From assembly GCA_028715905.1 (NCBI GenBank), contig JAQUQV010000001.1:78241-114603 (forward strand): a DNA stretch of 36,363 nt. The letters run 5' to 3'. This DNA comes from Kiritimatiellia bacterium. Lineage in GTDB: Bacteria; Verrucomicrobiota; Kiritimatiellia; JAAZAB01. The notes beneath the pieces are model-generated. The model was not told the origin of the DNA. It ran no database searches and worked only from the letters and a program-made list of their open reading frames with translations. The translations under genes were made by a program, and so were the position numbers. Shown piece by piece: positions 15,537-25,073 of the stretch (within the stretch, counting starts at the first letter, position 1; each line of letters starts with the position of its first letter).

Positions 15537-16163
15537 ATGAAAAAACAAACGCTGATCCTTGTTTTCACTGCGGCTTTGTCGGTCATTGCGCTTGCCGCGG
15601 AACACGCTCCGCATGACCTCGTAGCGGTAACATCAGTCAACCCCCGTATCCGGCTGGATATCCGTTACGCCACCACCAATAATTTTACCGGCCGGCAGGT
15701 TTATCCCTCCGCCAAGGCATATCTGCGCAAAACAACCGCCCTGAAACTGGATAACGTCCAGAAAAAACTGGAAAACCGGAAGCTCGGCCTGAAAGTCTAC
15801 GATGCCTACCGGCCGTTGAGCGTTCAGAAAATATTCTGGGAAATCGTGCCGGACGAAAGGTACGTGGCGGACCCGAAGAAGGGATCGCGCCATAACCGCG
15901 GCTCGGCGGTGGATGTAACGCTCGTTGAGCTTGATTCGGGCCGGGAGCTGGAAATGCCTTCCGGTTATGATGACTTCACCGAGCGCGCCGCTTACGCTTT
16001 TACCAACCTGCCGCCGGCGGCCGTTTCCAACCGCGCCCTGCTGCGCGCCCTGATGACGGAATGCGGGTTTATCCCGCTGGAAACCGAATGGTGGCATTTT
16101 GACGATGCCGGCTGGACCATCTGCCCGGTCATGGATATCCCGCTTGAAAACCTGCCCTATTAG
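15537..16163 (+). CDS. ddpX: D-alanyl-D-alanine dipeptidase, VanX/DdpX family
   Basis: 208 residues with a signal peptide (1-20, MKKQTLILVFTAALSV), so the enzyme is exported to the periplasm. The VanX zinc ligands and catalytic residues are all present with standard spacing: R92 in AYRP, H119 and D126 in SRHNRGSAVD, E184 and H187 in EWWHF. The enzyme cleaves free D-Ala-D-Ala, which in a periplasmic form serves peptidoglycan recycling or use of D-alanine as nutrient. No vanH/vanA neighbours exist, so this is not a glycopeptide resistance cluster. A TTG three codons earlier is in frame but gives no better ribosome site. Good intrinsic terminator follows at 16247. Confidence 0.92.
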   Translation: MKKQTLILVFTAALSVIALAAEHAPHDLVAVTSVNPRIRLDIRYATTNNFTGRQVYPSAKAYLRKTTALKLDNVQKKLENRKLGLKVYDAYRPLSVQKIFWEIVPDERYVADPKKGSRHNRGSAVDVTLVELDSGRELEMPSGYDDFTERAAYAFTNLPPAAVSNRALLRALMTECGFIPLETEWWHFDDAGWTICPVMDIPLENLPY

Positions 16164-16246
16164 CGCCGTTCCATTTAAACATGATACACTTTTGCGTAGA
16201 AGTTTAAATAAGACCGGCGGATCGCCAGCCGGGAAAGTTTTGGATG

Positions 16247-16267
16247 GCGGCACTGCCGCAATTTTTT
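16247..16267 (+). terminator. intrinsic terminator after the dipeptidase gene
   Basis: GCGGC-ACT-GCCGC (16247-16259) is followed by AATTTTTT. It has a short strong stem and a clean T-run on the plus strand, 84 bases past the stop. On the minus strand there is no T-run, so it serves only the plus strand. Confidence 0.55.
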
Positions 16268-16299
16268 CCTCCGCAGGCGTATAACCGGGTAAAATGCGC

Positions 16300-16632
16300 T
16301 TATTTCCCCCGGATCATTGTCAGGAGCATCTTGAAGCGGCGCTCCGCCTTGAGCGCGTGGGGCACATTGGCGGGCATGATGACTATCCCGCCCCGTCCGA
16401 CCTTGAGCGGCCGGCCGCCGATGGTGATCAGGGCTTCGCCCTCCAGGATTTGCGCCACGGCGTCATAAGGCGCGACATGCTCGCTCAAGCCCTGCCCGCG
16501 CGCAAACGCAAAAAGGGTCAGCGTGCCGCTTTTGCGGTCAACGAGCGTCCGGCTGACAATGGCGCCGGAAGCATAATCAACCATTTTTGCCGGGGCGAGA
16601 ATTTTTCCCTTGATTTGGCCGGTTTTATTCAT
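16300..16632 (-). CDS. small cupin-domain protein
   Basis: 110 residues, a single RmlC-like cupin barrel. Motif 1 reads GLSEHVAPYDAVAQILEGEALI: its His and Glu are present, but the usual second His of HxH is Ala-Pro-Tyr. Motif 2 is GGIVIMPANVPHAL with the ligand histidine. Such stand-alone cupins bind a metal and act as small isomerases, dioxygenases or sensors; the ligand cannot be told. It is a single gene on the minus strand between the dipeptidase terminator and repeat A copy 2. No signal peptide. Confidence 0.8.
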   Translation of the reverse strand: MNKTGQIKGKILAPAKMVDYASGAIVSRTLVDRKSGTLTLFAFARGQGLSEHVAPYDAVAQILEGEALITIGGRPLKVGRGGIVIMPANVPHALKAERRFKMLLTMIRGK

Positions 16633-16679
16633 CTCTCATTGATTATCAACGAGTTATACATAAAAGCGCGAAACTTGGG

Positions 16680-16734
16680 CCAAAGCGGGCTATGCCCGCA
16701 ACCCAATGTTATTAATGCTTCCTTCCCCATGTGG
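16680..16734 (+). repeat. dispersed repeat A, copy 2
   Basis: Matches the reverse complement of 14039-14093 at 54 of 55 positions; the one difference lies in the hairpin loop (GCGGGC-tat-GCCCGC), so the stem is preserved. It lies between the cupin gene and an orphan membrane protein gene. The flanks share no sequence with those of copy 1. Confidence 0.75.
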
Positions 16735-16808
16735 TGCGAATATATTTCATACCCCCATCATCCTTACCCAGCATTATTTTCTTGCTTTTCATCACGGCTT
16801 TTGACATT

Positions 16809-17474
16809 TCAGGTGCTATTATCAACCGATTCCACTCTCTGCCGGGCCATCATCCACATGCCGGAAAGCCCTTGAACGACGAGTACCACCCATGCAAGGA
16901 CGAAGACGGTCGTTATAGTATCCCAGTGGCGCCATGCGGACGGATGCAATATGAAGCGCAAGTAGTAGGTGGGGGCAACAAGGGAGCACACCGACGCCCA
17001 GAAAGGAAGGCTACCCCAGGGCGTCCGAGTTGAAGCTGCCCTCCAGGTCCAGAATACGACGGACGGGAGCAGAACCCAAAATCCACAGCACAAACAGAGG
17101 CCCAAGACACGACGGATTGTCATACCCATGGAGATCACATATTGCATAAGAATAAAGGTAGGAGCGAGGAGTTCAATCAGCACAAGCGCAAGGAGGACCG
17201 TCGTGCCCATGTTCACCCAGCGCCGCGCCGCCTGGCGATGGGCATCCACGACAACGCGCAACAGGAGTACGATCGTGCAGGCAAGGCAGGACATGACGGA
17301 GGGCCAGAGGAAAAACTTCCCTATAGACGGCTGATCCAAGGTAAGCCCCGCAGAGCCGATATGGAATCCCTCCTTAAACCATGCGCCGCTGAATACGAAT
17401 TTTACAGCAGCGATAGGTGGGCAGTAAGCGAGCCAGTTGCAGGCAATGAAGATAAACTCTGCGAACACCAGCAC
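16809..17474 (-). CDS. hypothetical multispanning membrane protein
   Basis: I do not recognise this family. 221 residues from the GTG at 17474, with about five hydrophobic helices (for example VLLALVLIELLAPTFIL and TVFVLAWVVLVVQGLSGMW) and basic inter-helix loops. The frame continues upstream without a stop through KTKHRICSWVLLVLVF, which completes the first helix. A strong GGAGGAG site and an ATG at 17521 lie there, but that ATG is out of frame and meets a stop after three codons. One inserted base would give a good start, so the gene is either frameshifted at its start or uses a CTG/GTG start. Codon use and base composition look less GC-biased than neighbours. It stands between repeat A and a VapBC pair, which suggests acquired DNA. 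Confidence 0.5.
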   Translation of the reverse strand: MLVFAEFIFIACNWLAYCPPIAAVKFVFSGAWFKEGFHIGSAGLTLDQPSIGKFFLWPSVMSCLACTIVLLLRVVVDAHRQAARRWVNMGTTVLLALVLIELLAPTFILMQYVISMGMTIRRVLGLCLCCGFWVLLPSVVFWTWRAASTRTPWGSLPFWASVCSLVAPTYYLRFILHPSAWRHWDTITTVFVLAWVVLVVQGLSGMWMMARQRVESVDNST

Positions 17475-17550
17475 CAGCAGTACCCACGAGCAAATCCTGT
17501 GTTTAGTCTTCAGACCCTCATCTCTCCTCCGATCACCGAACGCGCCGGCC

Positions 17551-18039
17551 TCAGGATTTTCCGCGACTTCGCGGCAATATCCTGGATGCCGTTGTTCGGC
17601 GGCGGTCCGTAATCGGATCTACCGTGTCAAGAAACGGAAACCGATTGAAGTCCGAGTCTTTCGTATAGATCGTTTTGATTCCGTTTTCCCTCATTAGAAT
17701 CGCCGTGTGGGCATCAAAGACCAGATTGCCGGAAATGTCGGCGACATCGGCAAAGACTTCAGCCGCCACATGACGATGCCGGTCGGTCTCCACCAATATC
17801 CGCAGGCTCGGGGAGGCAAACAGGGCATCAAGAAAAAGCCATGCATGGGATGCCGAAAAAGGACGATTAAGAACGCGCGAATGGGTCACCACGCGGAGAA
17901 ACTCATACACGATACCCCACGTCACATACCAAGGCGTTGTCTGCGAACGCCACCGTTCGAGTGATTCGCGGCATCGCGCGTGGTCTGGTGAGTCCATGTC
18001 CGCGCCGTAGATCAGGATGTTGGTGTCCACAACGAACAT
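17551..18039 (-). CDS. VapC-type PIN-domain toxin
   Basis: 162 residues. The PIN ribonuclease signature is intact: D5 in VVDTNILIYGAD, E46 in VYEFLRV, D109 in VFDAHTAILM, and D128/D130 in YTKDSDFNRF. These acids bind the catalytic magnesium. VapC toxins cut specific RNAs, often tRNA or rRNA; the target is not predictable here. The gene starts 2 bases after the antitoxin stop with GGAGG in the antitoxin's last codons, so it is translated with it. The tail after residue 145 is basic and longer than usual. Confidence 0.88.
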   Translation of the reverse strand: MFVVDTNILIYGADMDSPDHARCRESLERWRSQTTPWYVTWGIVYEFLRVVTHSRVLNRPFSASHAWLFLDALFASPSLRILVETDRHRHVAAEVFADVADISGNLVFDAHTAILMRENGIKTIYTKDSDFNRFPFLDTVDPITDRRRTTASRILPRSRGKS

Positions 18040-18041
18040 GG

Positions 18042-18266
18042 TTAACCTCCCATCACGTTGTGCAGGGCATCGCGGTTGGCAACATTGACCCTCAGTCCGC
18101 CGCTGCGGAATTCCGGCAACGGCGGCAATTTGGCCTTTCGTTGTTCCGGTTCGACAATCGTTCGCAATGCCGCCTCGACCATCTCGGACATGGTCTGTTG
18201 GCGGCGTGCGGCTTCACGCTTAACCTCACGCATCGTTACGTCGCTGATATTGAGTGTTGTTTTCAT
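18042..18266 (-). CDS. ribbon-helix-helix antitoxin, VapB-like
   Basis: 74 residues from ATG 18266; the open frame to 18389 has no family similarity and would run across the predicted promoter. The N-terminal 45 residues (MKTTLNISDVTMREVKREAA, then RQQTMSEMVEAALRTI) form a ribbon-helix-helix of the CopG/VapB kind. The Pro-rich tail (KLPPLPEF, then GGLRVNVANRDAL) is the toxin-binding part. It is first in the operon, directly before VapC, in the usual antitoxin-first order. Known biology: it neutralises the toxin and represses the operon. Confidence 0.8.
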   Translation of the reverse strand: MKTTLNISDVTMREVKREAARRQQTMSEMVEAALRTIVEPEQRKAKLPPLPEFRSGGLRVNVANRDALHNVMGG

Positions 18267-18273
18267 ATGGAAA

Positions 18274-18302
18274 AACATATTCCAGATATGGTATGCCGTC
18301 AA
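18274..18302 (-). promoter_or_regulatory. predicted vapBC promoter, possibly leaderless
   Basis: On the minus strand TTGACG (18302-18297) and TATGTT (18279-18274) are separated by exactly 17 bases. Transcription would begin at about 18267-18266, at the antitoxin ATG itself. The same stretch carries an imperfect GGAA/TTCC inverted repeat that could be an operator. Confidence 0.45.
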
Positions 18303-18730
18303 CTGTTTTCTTTTCTTTCTCGCCAACGTCGAGCGTGACCGGATGGCGAGCCCGCTGCGGGTGAGTCGTACGGTCCACGCTCTTGACAACCCCGCCTGAG
18401 CGGCGCAGACCGCAACGCGGCTGCAAGCCGTTTGGCCCCGATAAAATCGAGGACATCAATGCCTTCCGGGCAAATTTTGCGGTAACTATTAAATCATTTG
18501 TGGAAAGAAATTGTGAACGCCGGTTTGGAATGTATCTTCTTCCGCCGGTCTGAAAGTTCTCTGTTTTTCTTCGCCCCGGATTAACCGAACCGTTACACGC
18601 CGCAACACGTCGGCGTCCGCATACCGCTTCCAACCGCAACTGTTTGTTTTCATGCCGGCAAGCAATAGCAGACAGATTCCGGGTTGTTCAGTTTTATTTT
18701 CTATCTTCTTGGCCGGCGCGGGCAAATCTA
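18303..18730. other. intergenic stretch without recognised gene
   Basis: Between the vapBC promoter and the leuS promoter I see no convincing coding frame, tRNA, repeat or terminator. Short open frames on the minus strand lack ribosome sites and family similarity. Composition changes near 18400 may mark the edge of the acquired vapBC segment. Confidence 0.5.
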
Positions 18731-18758
18731 TTGACATTGCCGCCGCGTGTATTATGAT
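18731..18758 (+). promoter_or_regulatory. predicted sigma-70 promoter of leuS
   Basis: TTGACA (18731-18736), a 16-base spacer and TATGAT (18753-18758) form a near-consensus housekeeping promoter. The predicted start near 18765 gives a leader of about 36 bases before the leuS ATG. I see no T-box or leader peptide in it. Confidence 0.65.
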
Positions 18759-18800
18759 TTGGCCAATTCTACGGTCAGCTGAAAAAAATACAAGAAAATC

Positions 18801-21329
18801 ATGAAGGAAAAATATCCATTCGCGGAAATTGAGCCGAAGTGGCAGAAGTTCTGGAAGGAAATGGGGTTTTTCAAGGCCGACCAGAACCGGACCGATCAAA
18901 AATACTATTGCCTGATGATGTTCCCCTACCCCTCGGCCGCCCTGCACGTCGGCCACGGCCGCAATTACATCATCGGCGACGCGGTTGCGCGCTACAAGAA
19001 AATGCTGGGCCGCAACGTGCTCGCCCCCATGGGCTGGGACGCCTTCGGCCTGCCCGCCGAAAACGCCGCCATAAAAACCGGCACGCATCCCCGCGTTTGC
19101 ACTTTCAACAACATCGCCACCATGAAACGCCAGTTTGATTCATGGGGCGTGGTCTACGACTGGGACCGCGAAGTAACCGCCTGTTCGCCCGATTATTACA
19201 AGTGGTCCCAATGGTTCTTCCTCAAATTTTACGAGCGCGGCCTGGCTTACAAGGCAAAGGCGCCGGTCAACTGGTGTCCCTCCTGCGCCGCAGTGCTGGC
19301 CAATGAACAGGTCATTGACGGCAAATGCTGGCGCTGCGAATCGCCGGTGCAGGAAAAACTGCTGGAACAGTGGTTTTTCAAAATCACGGACTACGCCCAG
19401 CGCCTGCTGGACGATTTGAACAAGCTCCCGGGCTGGCCGGAACGGGTGAAAACCATGCAGGCCAACTGGATCGGACGCAGCGAAGGCGCGCGGATTGATT
19501 TCACGCTCGTCCCGCGCGGCGACAACCGCCCCGACCCAGTTCGCTGTATTTCCTGCTTCACCACCCGCATTGACACAATTTACGGCTGCACTTACATGGT
19601 GCTGGCGCCGGAATATCCCGGGCTGGCCGAACTGGTCAAAGGCCTGCCGGAAGAGGAAAATGCGAAACAGTTCGCCGCCCGCGCGGCGCGGCTGACATCC
19701 ATGGAGCGCGCCGGCAACGCCCTTGAAAAAAACGGCGTCTTTACCGGGCGTTTCGTTGTCAACCCCTTCACCGGCGAAAAAATCCCGCTCTGGGTGGGCG
19801 ATTACGTTCTTACAAGCTACGGCACCGGCGCGGTCATGGCCGTGCCCGCCCACGACAGCCGCGACTGGGTTTTCGCTCGCAAATACAATTTACCCGTGAA
19901 ACTTTCCATCCGGAATGCGGAAGGCAGTCCGGATTTGAAAACTTTGCAGGAAGCTTTTTGCGATGACGGCGTTACCTTTAATTCCGGAGAATTTTCAGGC
20001 CTGTCTTCCCCGAAAGCGCGGATCAAAATGACCGCTTACGCCCGCGAAAAAGGATTCGGCCGGGCCGCCGTCCATTTCCGCCTGCGCGACTGGCTGATCA
20101 GCCGCCAGCGCTACTGGGGCGCGCCCATCCCGATTGTCTACTGCCCGAAATGCGGCATTGTGCCGGTGCCGGAACAACAATTGCCGGTGCTTTTGCCTGA
20201 TAATATTGAGTTCCGGCCGACCGGCGAATCGCCGCTGGCGCGTCAGACGGAATTCATGAGCGCCGTCTGCCCGAAATGCGGCTCCGGCGCCCGGCGGGAA
20301 AGCGACACGATGGACACTTTTGTTGACTCCAGCTGGTATTTTTTAAGATACCTTTCCCCGCAGGATGACAAACGCGCCATTGACCCGGAAGCCTGCAACC
20401 GCTGGCTGCCGGTTGACCAGTATATCGGCGGAATTGAGCACGCCATCCTCCACCTTTTATACGCGCGGTTTTTCACCAAGGTCTTGCGCGACATCGGCTT
20501 GATCGCTTTTGACGAGCCTTTTGCCAACCTCTTCACCCAGGGCATGATCTGCAAACGCAGTGAAAAGGACGGCCAGCTCCACAAAATGTCAAAATCAAAG
20601 GGCAACGTCGTCAGTCCCGACGATTTAATCCGCGATTACGGGGCCGACACCGTCCGGCTTTACACGCTTTTCATCGGCCCGCCTGAAAAGGACGCCGAAT
20701 GGAGCGATTCCGGCATTGAAGGCGCCTCCCGTTTCCTGAAACGACTCTGGCGGCAGGTTTACGACAACCACGAACTGCTCAGGGATTTTTCCATCAGACC
20801 GGACCGGGCCGCCATGACCGCCGGGGAAAAGAAACTTTACCGCAAGACCCATGAAACAATCGTAAAGGTTACCCGGGATTTGGAGGGCGCGTTTCATTTC
20901 AATACCGCCATCGCGCAGATCATGGAGTTGATGAACATGCTGGAAGAATTCATGATCGCGCCCGATTCCTCCCCCCAGCTGAAGGCGGTCGGACGCCGCG
21001 CGCTGGAAACCATTATCCTGCTCATTTCGCCGCTCGCCCCGCATATCGCCGAGGAATGCTGGATCGCCATGGGACACGAGGCCGGAATCATGTCGGCCGG
21101 CTGGCCCGCCGCCGACCAGAACGCCCTGGAAAAACAGGAAGTTGAAATTGCCATCCAGGTCAACGGCAAGTTCCGCGGAACGATGCTTGTCGCCCCCGGT
21201 TTGGACAAGGAAACGGCTCAAGCCGCCGCCCTCAAACAGCCGGCGGCGGCCAAGGCCGTGGCCGAAGGTCAAATCATCAAGGTCGTTTTTGTCCCGGACA
21301 GGCTAATCAACCTGGTGGTAAAATGCTGA
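18801..21329 (+). CDS. leuS: leucyl-tRNA synthetase
   Basis: 842 residues, the usual bacterial length. The class I signature HVGH is at about 49-52 ([14 protein letters not shown]) and KMSKS at about 595-599 ([13 protein letters not shown]). The CP1 editing domain is present, with [15 protein letters not shown] and the [16 protein letters not shown] segment carrying the Asp used in clearing mischarged tRNA. Zinc-ribbon cysteine pairs are at CPSC ... CWRC and CPKCG. The C-terminal domain ends in [10 protein letters not shown]. Here TTRIDTIYG replaces the common TTRPDTLFG. The ribosome site is weak (AAGAAAA). It leads a small membrane-protein gene 7 bases later. Confidence 0.97.
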   Translation: MKEKYPFAEIEPKWQKFWKEMGFFKADQNRTDQKYYCLMMFPYPSAALHVGHGRNYIIGDAVARYKKMLGRNVLAPMGWDAFGLPAENAAIKTGTHPRVCTFNNIATMKRQFDSWGVVYDWDREVTACSPDYYKWSQWFFLKFYERGLAYKAKAPVNWCPSCAAVLANEQVIDGKCWRCESPVQEKLLEQWFFKITDYAQRLLDDLNKLPGWPERVKTMQANWIGRSEGARIDFTLVPRGDNRPDPVRCISCFTTRIDTIYGCTYMVLAPEYPGLAELVKGLPEEENAKQFAARAARLTSMERAGNALEKNGVFTGRFVVNPFTGEKIPLWVGDYVLTSYGTGAVMAVPAHDSRDWVFARKYNLPVKLSIRNAEGSPDLKTLQEAFCDDGVTFNSGEFSGLSSPKARIKMTAYAREKGFGRAAVHFRLRDWLISRQRYWGAPIPIVYCPKCGIVPVPEQQLPVLLPDNIEFRPTGESPLARQTEFMSAVCPKCGSGARRESDTMDTFVDSSWYFLRYLSPQDDKRAIDPEACNRWLPVDQYIGGIEHAILHLLYARFFTKVLRDIGLIAFDEPFANLFTQGMICKRSEKDGQLHKMSKSKGNVVSPDDLIRDYGADTVRLYTLFIGPPEKDAEWSDSGIEGASRFLKRLWRQVYDNHELLRDFSIRPDRAAMTAGEKKLYRKTHETIVKVTRDLEGAFHFNTAIAQIMELMNMLEEFMIAPDSSPQLKAVGRRALETIILLISPLAPHIAEECWIAMGHEAGIMSAGWPAADQNALEKQEVEIAIQVNGKFRGTMLVAPGLDKETAQAAALKQPAAAKAVAEGQIIKVVFVPDRLINLVVKC

Positions 21330-21336
21330 ACATTTT

Positions 21337-21531
21337 ATGACGCGCTTCAGGGAAATTATTGCCGGCCCACGGTCCTGTTTCACGCTCACGCCCCATGAAC
21401 GCCTGGTCATAATTTTGGTCATGGCGATCTTTCTGTTCGGTCTTTTCCTCCGCTGGCGGCACTTGAGCAAGGAACGCGCCGAAACATGCGCTCCGGCCGG
21501 CCGGGCAACGAACGAACTGCCAACGCCTTAA
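21337..21531 (+). CDS. small single-pass membrane protein
   Basis: 64 residues starting 7 bases after the leuS stop. A basic, soluble N-terminus (RFREIIAG) leads into LTPHERLVIILVMAIFLFGLFLRW, one clear membrane helix, then a charged, Pro-rich tail. The LTPxER-helix-RW pattern resembles the N-terminal anchor seen in some ComEA-like proteins, but no helix-hairpin-helix domain follows. It could therefore be a truncated relative or an independent small protein. No strong ribosome site; translation may be coupled to leuS. Function unknown. Confidence 0.5.
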   Translation: MTRFREIIAGPRSCFTLTPHERLVIILVMAIFLFGLFLRWRHLSKERAETCAPAGRATNELPTP

Positions 21532-21584
21532 ACTGACAGGCCGTTGTTGCTTTGGGCGCCGAGGATAACTTCCGCAACCTGCGC

Positions 21585-21606
21585 CGCGCCGCATCAAGGC
21601 GGCGCG
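21585..21606. terminator. strong hairpin between convergent genes
   Basis: CGCGCCGC-ATCAAG-GCGGCGCG is a perfect 8-bp stem with a 6-base loop. It overlaps the stop codon of the acyltransferase gene and lies 53 bases past the small membrane protein gene. There is no T-run on either strand, so it may stall or terminate weakly for both directions. Confidence 0.4.
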
Positions 21607-22484
21607 CCGGCGGCATTCTGCTTTTCTTCCAGCGGCCGCGTGCGCCAGCGGCGGTGCAGCCATATCCATTGGTCGGGATAACGGCGGATATAATCCTCTA
21701 TGACGCGGTTATACCGGCGGGTTGCTTCCCGGATGGATTCCGGACTATTATCGGAGGGCGGCTCCAAGGCCGGCATAATTTCCACGCGATGGCCGCCGCG
21801 CGCGGTGCGCGTGATGAAAACGGGCGCCACGGGACTGCCGCAATAAACGCTCAATTGCGCCAGCCCCGGCGAGGTGCAGGCGGGTTGTCCGAAAAAATCC
21901 ACAAAAATCCCGCGGTTGCGCTTCATGTTCTGGTCAAGAAGGAAACCCAGCACCCCGTTGTTTTTCAAGCTGGTAACGGCGCTGCGGAACGAATGTTTGG
22001 TGGGGATAATCTTAAAGCCGAATTTCGTGCGCGTCCCTATCCAGTAATCATCCAGCGATTTCGGATGGAGCTTTTTAGAAATGGAGGTCAGGGGAATGCC
22101 CGAAAGACAGGAGATTATTCCGAGCAGGTCAAAATTGCCAATATGGGCCGTGAGCGCGATGACGCCCTTCCCCCGGGCAAGCAGTGCCGCCATGATTTCG
22201 CGGCCGACAACCTCAACGTTTTCGCGCAAGAAACGCGCGTCAATACTTTCGGCCCCGGCCGATTCAATCACAAAACGCCCCAGGTGCCGATACATGCCGC
22301 TTGCAATCTTCCTGACCTCGTCTTCGCTTTTTTCCGGCAGGCAGCGGCGAATCGTCCGCAAAACTTCCGCGCGGCGGTAACGGAAAAGGGAGCCCATGAT
22401 CCAGCCGATTCCGGCGCCCAGGACCATTTTATGTTTCAGGCTGAGGCGGGAACAGAAGGAAGTTATGAGGCGGATGATCGGCAT
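21594..22484 (-). CDS. lipid A biosynthesis acyltransferase (LpxL/HtrB family)
   Basis: 296 residues. The H-x4-D acyltransferase motif is TAHIGNFDLL (H114, D119), preceded by GVIALTAHIG as in LpxL/LpxM. Later blocks KKLHPKSLDDYWIGTRTKFG, LGFLLDQNMKRNRGIFVDFFGQPA and the closing YPDQWIWLHRRWRTRP are typical of the family. The N-terminus has the usual hydrophobic membrane-anchoring helix. The enzyme adds a secondary acyl chain to lipid A on the inner face of the inner membrane, which implies an LPS-bearing outer membrane. The acyl donor and position cannot be told. No clear ribosome site before ATG. Confidence 0.9.
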   Translation of the reverse strand: MPIIRLITSFCSRLSLKHKMVLGAGIGWIMGSLFRYRRAEVLRTIRRCLPEKSEDEVRKIASGMYRHLGRFVIESAGAESIDARFLRENVEVVGREIMAALLARGKGVIALTAHIGNFDLLGIISCLSGIPLTSISKKLHPKSLDDYWIGTRTKFGFKIIPTKHSFRSAVTSLKNNGVLGFLLDQNMKRNRGIFVDFFGQPACTSPGLAQLSVYCGSPVAPVFITRTARGGHRVEIMPALEPPSDNSPESIREATRRYNRVIEDYIRRYPDQWIWLHRRWRTRPLEEKQNAAGAPP

Positions 22485-22541
22485 GAAGTGTTGACGCGTT
22501 TCATTAAGTCATATGACAATTATCATGCAAACATCCGGTTT

Positions 22542-25073
22542 TCAGTCCATGCTTTTAACGCTGCCCGCTCTGCGCCGTCCCGGCGCCGTTTCCAGCTTCA
22601 CATTCCGCGCTTCAACCGGTCCGGCGGCCGGCTCAAATTTCAGCTTGCCCCCGTCCACCTTGACTTTAACATCCGCCGGGGTGTTGATACGGCCGGCCAG
22701 AATTTCTTCGGCCAGGGGGTCCTGGAGATATTTTTCAACGGCCCGGCGCAGGCGGCGCGCGCCGTCCTTTTCACTGAATCCCTTGTCAATCAAAAATTTC
22801 TTCGCCTCCGCCCCAATCTCCGCCGCAACCCCGCGCGCGGAAATGCGCGCGCGGACCTTGGCCAGCTCAAGTTCCAGAATTCCGGCCGCGTCCGCGCGCG
22901 CCAACTGCCGGAAAACGATGACTTCGTCCAGCCGGTTGAACAGTTCCGGACGAAAAGCGCGTCTGGCTTCGTCAAGCATTCCGGCTTTCATCCGCTCAAA
23001 ATCGGCCTCTTGTCCGCCCGGCGAAAAACCCAACCCGCCCGCGTCTTTCGCGGCCGAGGTTCCGACATTGGAAGTCATGATCACGATGGTATTGCGGAAA
23101 TTGACCTTCCGCCCCAGACTGTCGGTCAGCATTCCTTCCTCAAGAATCTGGAGTAAAATATTGATGACCTCGGGATGCGCCTTTTCAATCTCGTCAAAAA
23201 GCACAACCGAGTATGGCCGGCGGCGCACTTTCTCAGTCAACTGGCCGCCCTCTTCGTAGCCGACATATCCGGGCGGAGAACCGATCAGGCGCGAAACCAT
23301 GAACTTATCCATGTATTCGGACATATCCATCTGGATGAGGGCATCCTGGTCGGCGAACATGTATTCAGCCAGCGCCTTGGCTGTCAACGTTTTTCCGACG
23401 CCGGTCGGCCCCAGAAAGACAAACGATCCGATCGGGCGGCGCGGGTCCTTGAGGTCCGCCCGCGAACGCCGGAGCGCCTTCGCGATGACGGCCACGGCCT
23501 CGGCCTGTCCAAGAACAACCTTTGACATTTCCTCTTCCATGCGCAAAAGCCGGGCGGTTCCGTTCTCATCAAGCTTGGCCAGCGGCACGCCGGTCCATTT
23601 TGACACGACGGACACGATATCCTCTTCCTGAACCGGCTTCAGTTTCTTTTCCTGCCGTTTGCGCCATTTATCAGCCTTTTTTTCCATCTCTTCGCGCAGA
23701 ATACGTTCCTTGTCGCGCCACTCCGCCGCTTCCTCAAAACGCTGGGAACGGATGGCTTCCTCCTTGTGGCGGCGCAATTCAGCCGCTTTCTTATCCATTG
23801 TCCTTATGGCGGACGGGCGGGTCATCAGGTTGAGCCGCGCATGGGCGCCGGCCTCATCCAGGACGTCAATCGCTTTATCCGGGAGGTAACGGCCGGTGAT
23901 GTAACGATGCGAGAGGCGCGCGGCGGCGGACAAGGCCTCGTCGGAAAAATGCACCTTGTGGTGGGCTTCATAACGGGATTTCAGTCCCTTCAAAACCGAA
24001 ATTGTCTCCTCAACCGTAGGCTCATCAACCAGGATGGTCTGGAAACGGCGCTCCAGGGCCGAATCTTTTTCAATGTATTTGCGGTATTCGTTCATGGTGG
24101 TGGCGCCGATGCACTGCAATTCGCCGCGGGCCAGGGCCGGCTTGAAGATATTGGAGGCATCCATGGCGCCCTCCGCGGAACCGGCGCCGACGATCATGTG
24201 CAGTTCGTCCATGAAGAGAATCACGTTTTTCGTCCGCTTGATTTCGTCCATGACCGCCTTGATCCGTTCTTCAAACTGGCCGCGATATTTGGTGCCGGCC
24301 ACGAGGAGCGTCATATCCAGGGCAATTACTTCCTTGCCGGCCAACAGTTCCGGCGCGTCGTGATCGGCAATCATCTGGGCCAGCCCCTCTACAATGGCGG
24401 TTTTGCCGACCCCTGCCTCGCCAAGCAGAACGGGGTTGTTCTTTGTCCGCCGGCAAAGGATCTGAAGCACGCGCTTGATTTCATCGGTGCGGCCGATAAC
24501 CGGATCAAGCTGGCCCTTGCGCGCCAGCTCGGTCAGGTTGCGCCCAAAGGCGTTCAAGGCCGGGGTCTTTGCCGCCGATGGTTTCTGGCCATGGGCCGCG
24601 GGCGCGGCCGCTGGCATTTCATTGCCCTCGCCATCGTAATCAGGATCCAGCAGTTTAATCACTTCCAGCCGGGTCCGCTCCAAATCAATATTGAGATTTT
24701 TAAGGACGCTGGCGGCCACGCCCTCGTCCTCGCGCAAAAGCCCGAGGAGTATATGCTCGGTGCCGACATACTGGTGATTCAGCTCCCTGGCCTCGGCCGC
24801 GGCCAGGGCCAGCACTTTTTTGGCGCGCGGCGTCATTGGCAGGGCGCCCATGGTCTGGGTATCCTGTCCCTGGCCGACGGCCTTTTCCACCTCCAGACGG
24901 AGCGTTTCAAGGTCCACTCCCATTTGCTGGAGAACATTAACGGCCTCGCCCTCGCCGAGCGCAAGCAGGCCCAGAAGAAGATGCTCGGTGCCGACATACT
25001 GATGGTTAAAATGTTCGGCCTCCTTGCGGGCCAACTGCAGGACTTGCTGCACTCTGGGGGTAAAATTACTCAT
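22542..25073 (-). CDS. clpC: ClpC-type AAA+ unfoldase
   Basis: 843 residues from the ATG at 25073, giving the canonical start [18 protein letters not shown]; an extension to 25130 would overlap mcsB. Domains in order: two Clp_N repeats (1-145, both with [16 protein letters not shown]-type cores), AAA-1 with Walker A GEAGVGKT at about 218, and a UVR-containing middle segment at about 433-460 ([16 protein letters not shown]). AAA-2 follows with Walker A GPTGVGKT at about 554 and [12 protein letters not shown] as pore loop. The UVR middle distinguishes ClpC from ClpA and ClpB. It unfolds proteins, including McsB-phosphorylated ones, for ClpP, which is not in the window. It is last in the mcsA-mcsB-clpC operon, 43 bases behind mcsB. 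Confidence 0.95.
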   Translation of the reverse strand: MSNFTPRVQQVLQLARKEAEHFNHQYVGTEHLLLGLLALGEGEAVNVLQQMGVDLETLRLEVEKAVGQGQDTQTMGALPMTPRAKKVLALAAAEARELNHQYVGTEHILLGLLREDEGVAASVLKNLNIDLERTRLEVIKLLDPDYDGEGNEMPAAAPAAHGQKPSAAKTPALNAFGRNLTELARKGQLDPVIGRTDEIKRVLQILCRRTKNNPVLLGEAGVGKTAIVEGLAQMIADHDAPELLAGKEVIALDMTLLVAGTKYRGQFEERIKAVMDEIKRTKNVILFMDELHMIVGAGSAEGAMDASNIFKPALARGELQCIGATTMNEYRKYIEKDSALERRFQTILVDEPTVEETISVLKGLKSRYEAHHKVHFSDEALSAAARLSHRYITGRYLPDKAIDVLDEAGAHARLNLMTRPSAIRTMDKKAAELRRHKEEAIRSQRFEEAAEWRDKERILREEMEKKADKWRKRQEKKLKPVQEEDIVSVVSKWTGVPLAKLDENGTARLLRMEEEMSKVVLGQAEAVAVIAKALRRSRADLKDPRRPIGSFVFLGPTGVGKTLTAKALAEYMFADQDALIQMDMSEYMDKFMVSRLIGSPPGYVGYEEGGQLTEKVRRRPYSVVLFDEIEKAHPEVINILLQILEEGMLTDSLGRKVNFRNTIVIMTSNVGTSAAKDAGGLGFSPGGQEADFERMKAGMLDEARRAFRPELFNRLDEVIVFRQLARADAAGILELELAKVRARISARGVAAEIGAEAKKFLIDKGFSEKDGARRLRRAVEKYLQDPLAEEILAGRINTPADVKVKVDGGKLKFEPAAGPVEARNVKLETAPGRRRAGSVKSMD

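Noticed and set aside
15537-16163. Possible vancomycin resistance (VanX) locus
   Set aside because: The protein has a signal peptide and no vanH, vanA or vanRS neighbours, so it fits a periplasmic DdpX-like dipeptidase.
16173-16209. ATTTAAAC ... GTTTAAAT inverted repeat after the dipeptidase gene
   Set aside because: AT-rich, 8 bp with a 21-base loop and no T-run; the better terminator is at 16247-16267.
18267-18800. Search for a tRNA, T-box or small RNA upstream of leuS
   Set aside because: No cloverleaf, no T-box sequence and no conserved stem-loop were seen; only the promoter at 18731-18758 is supported.
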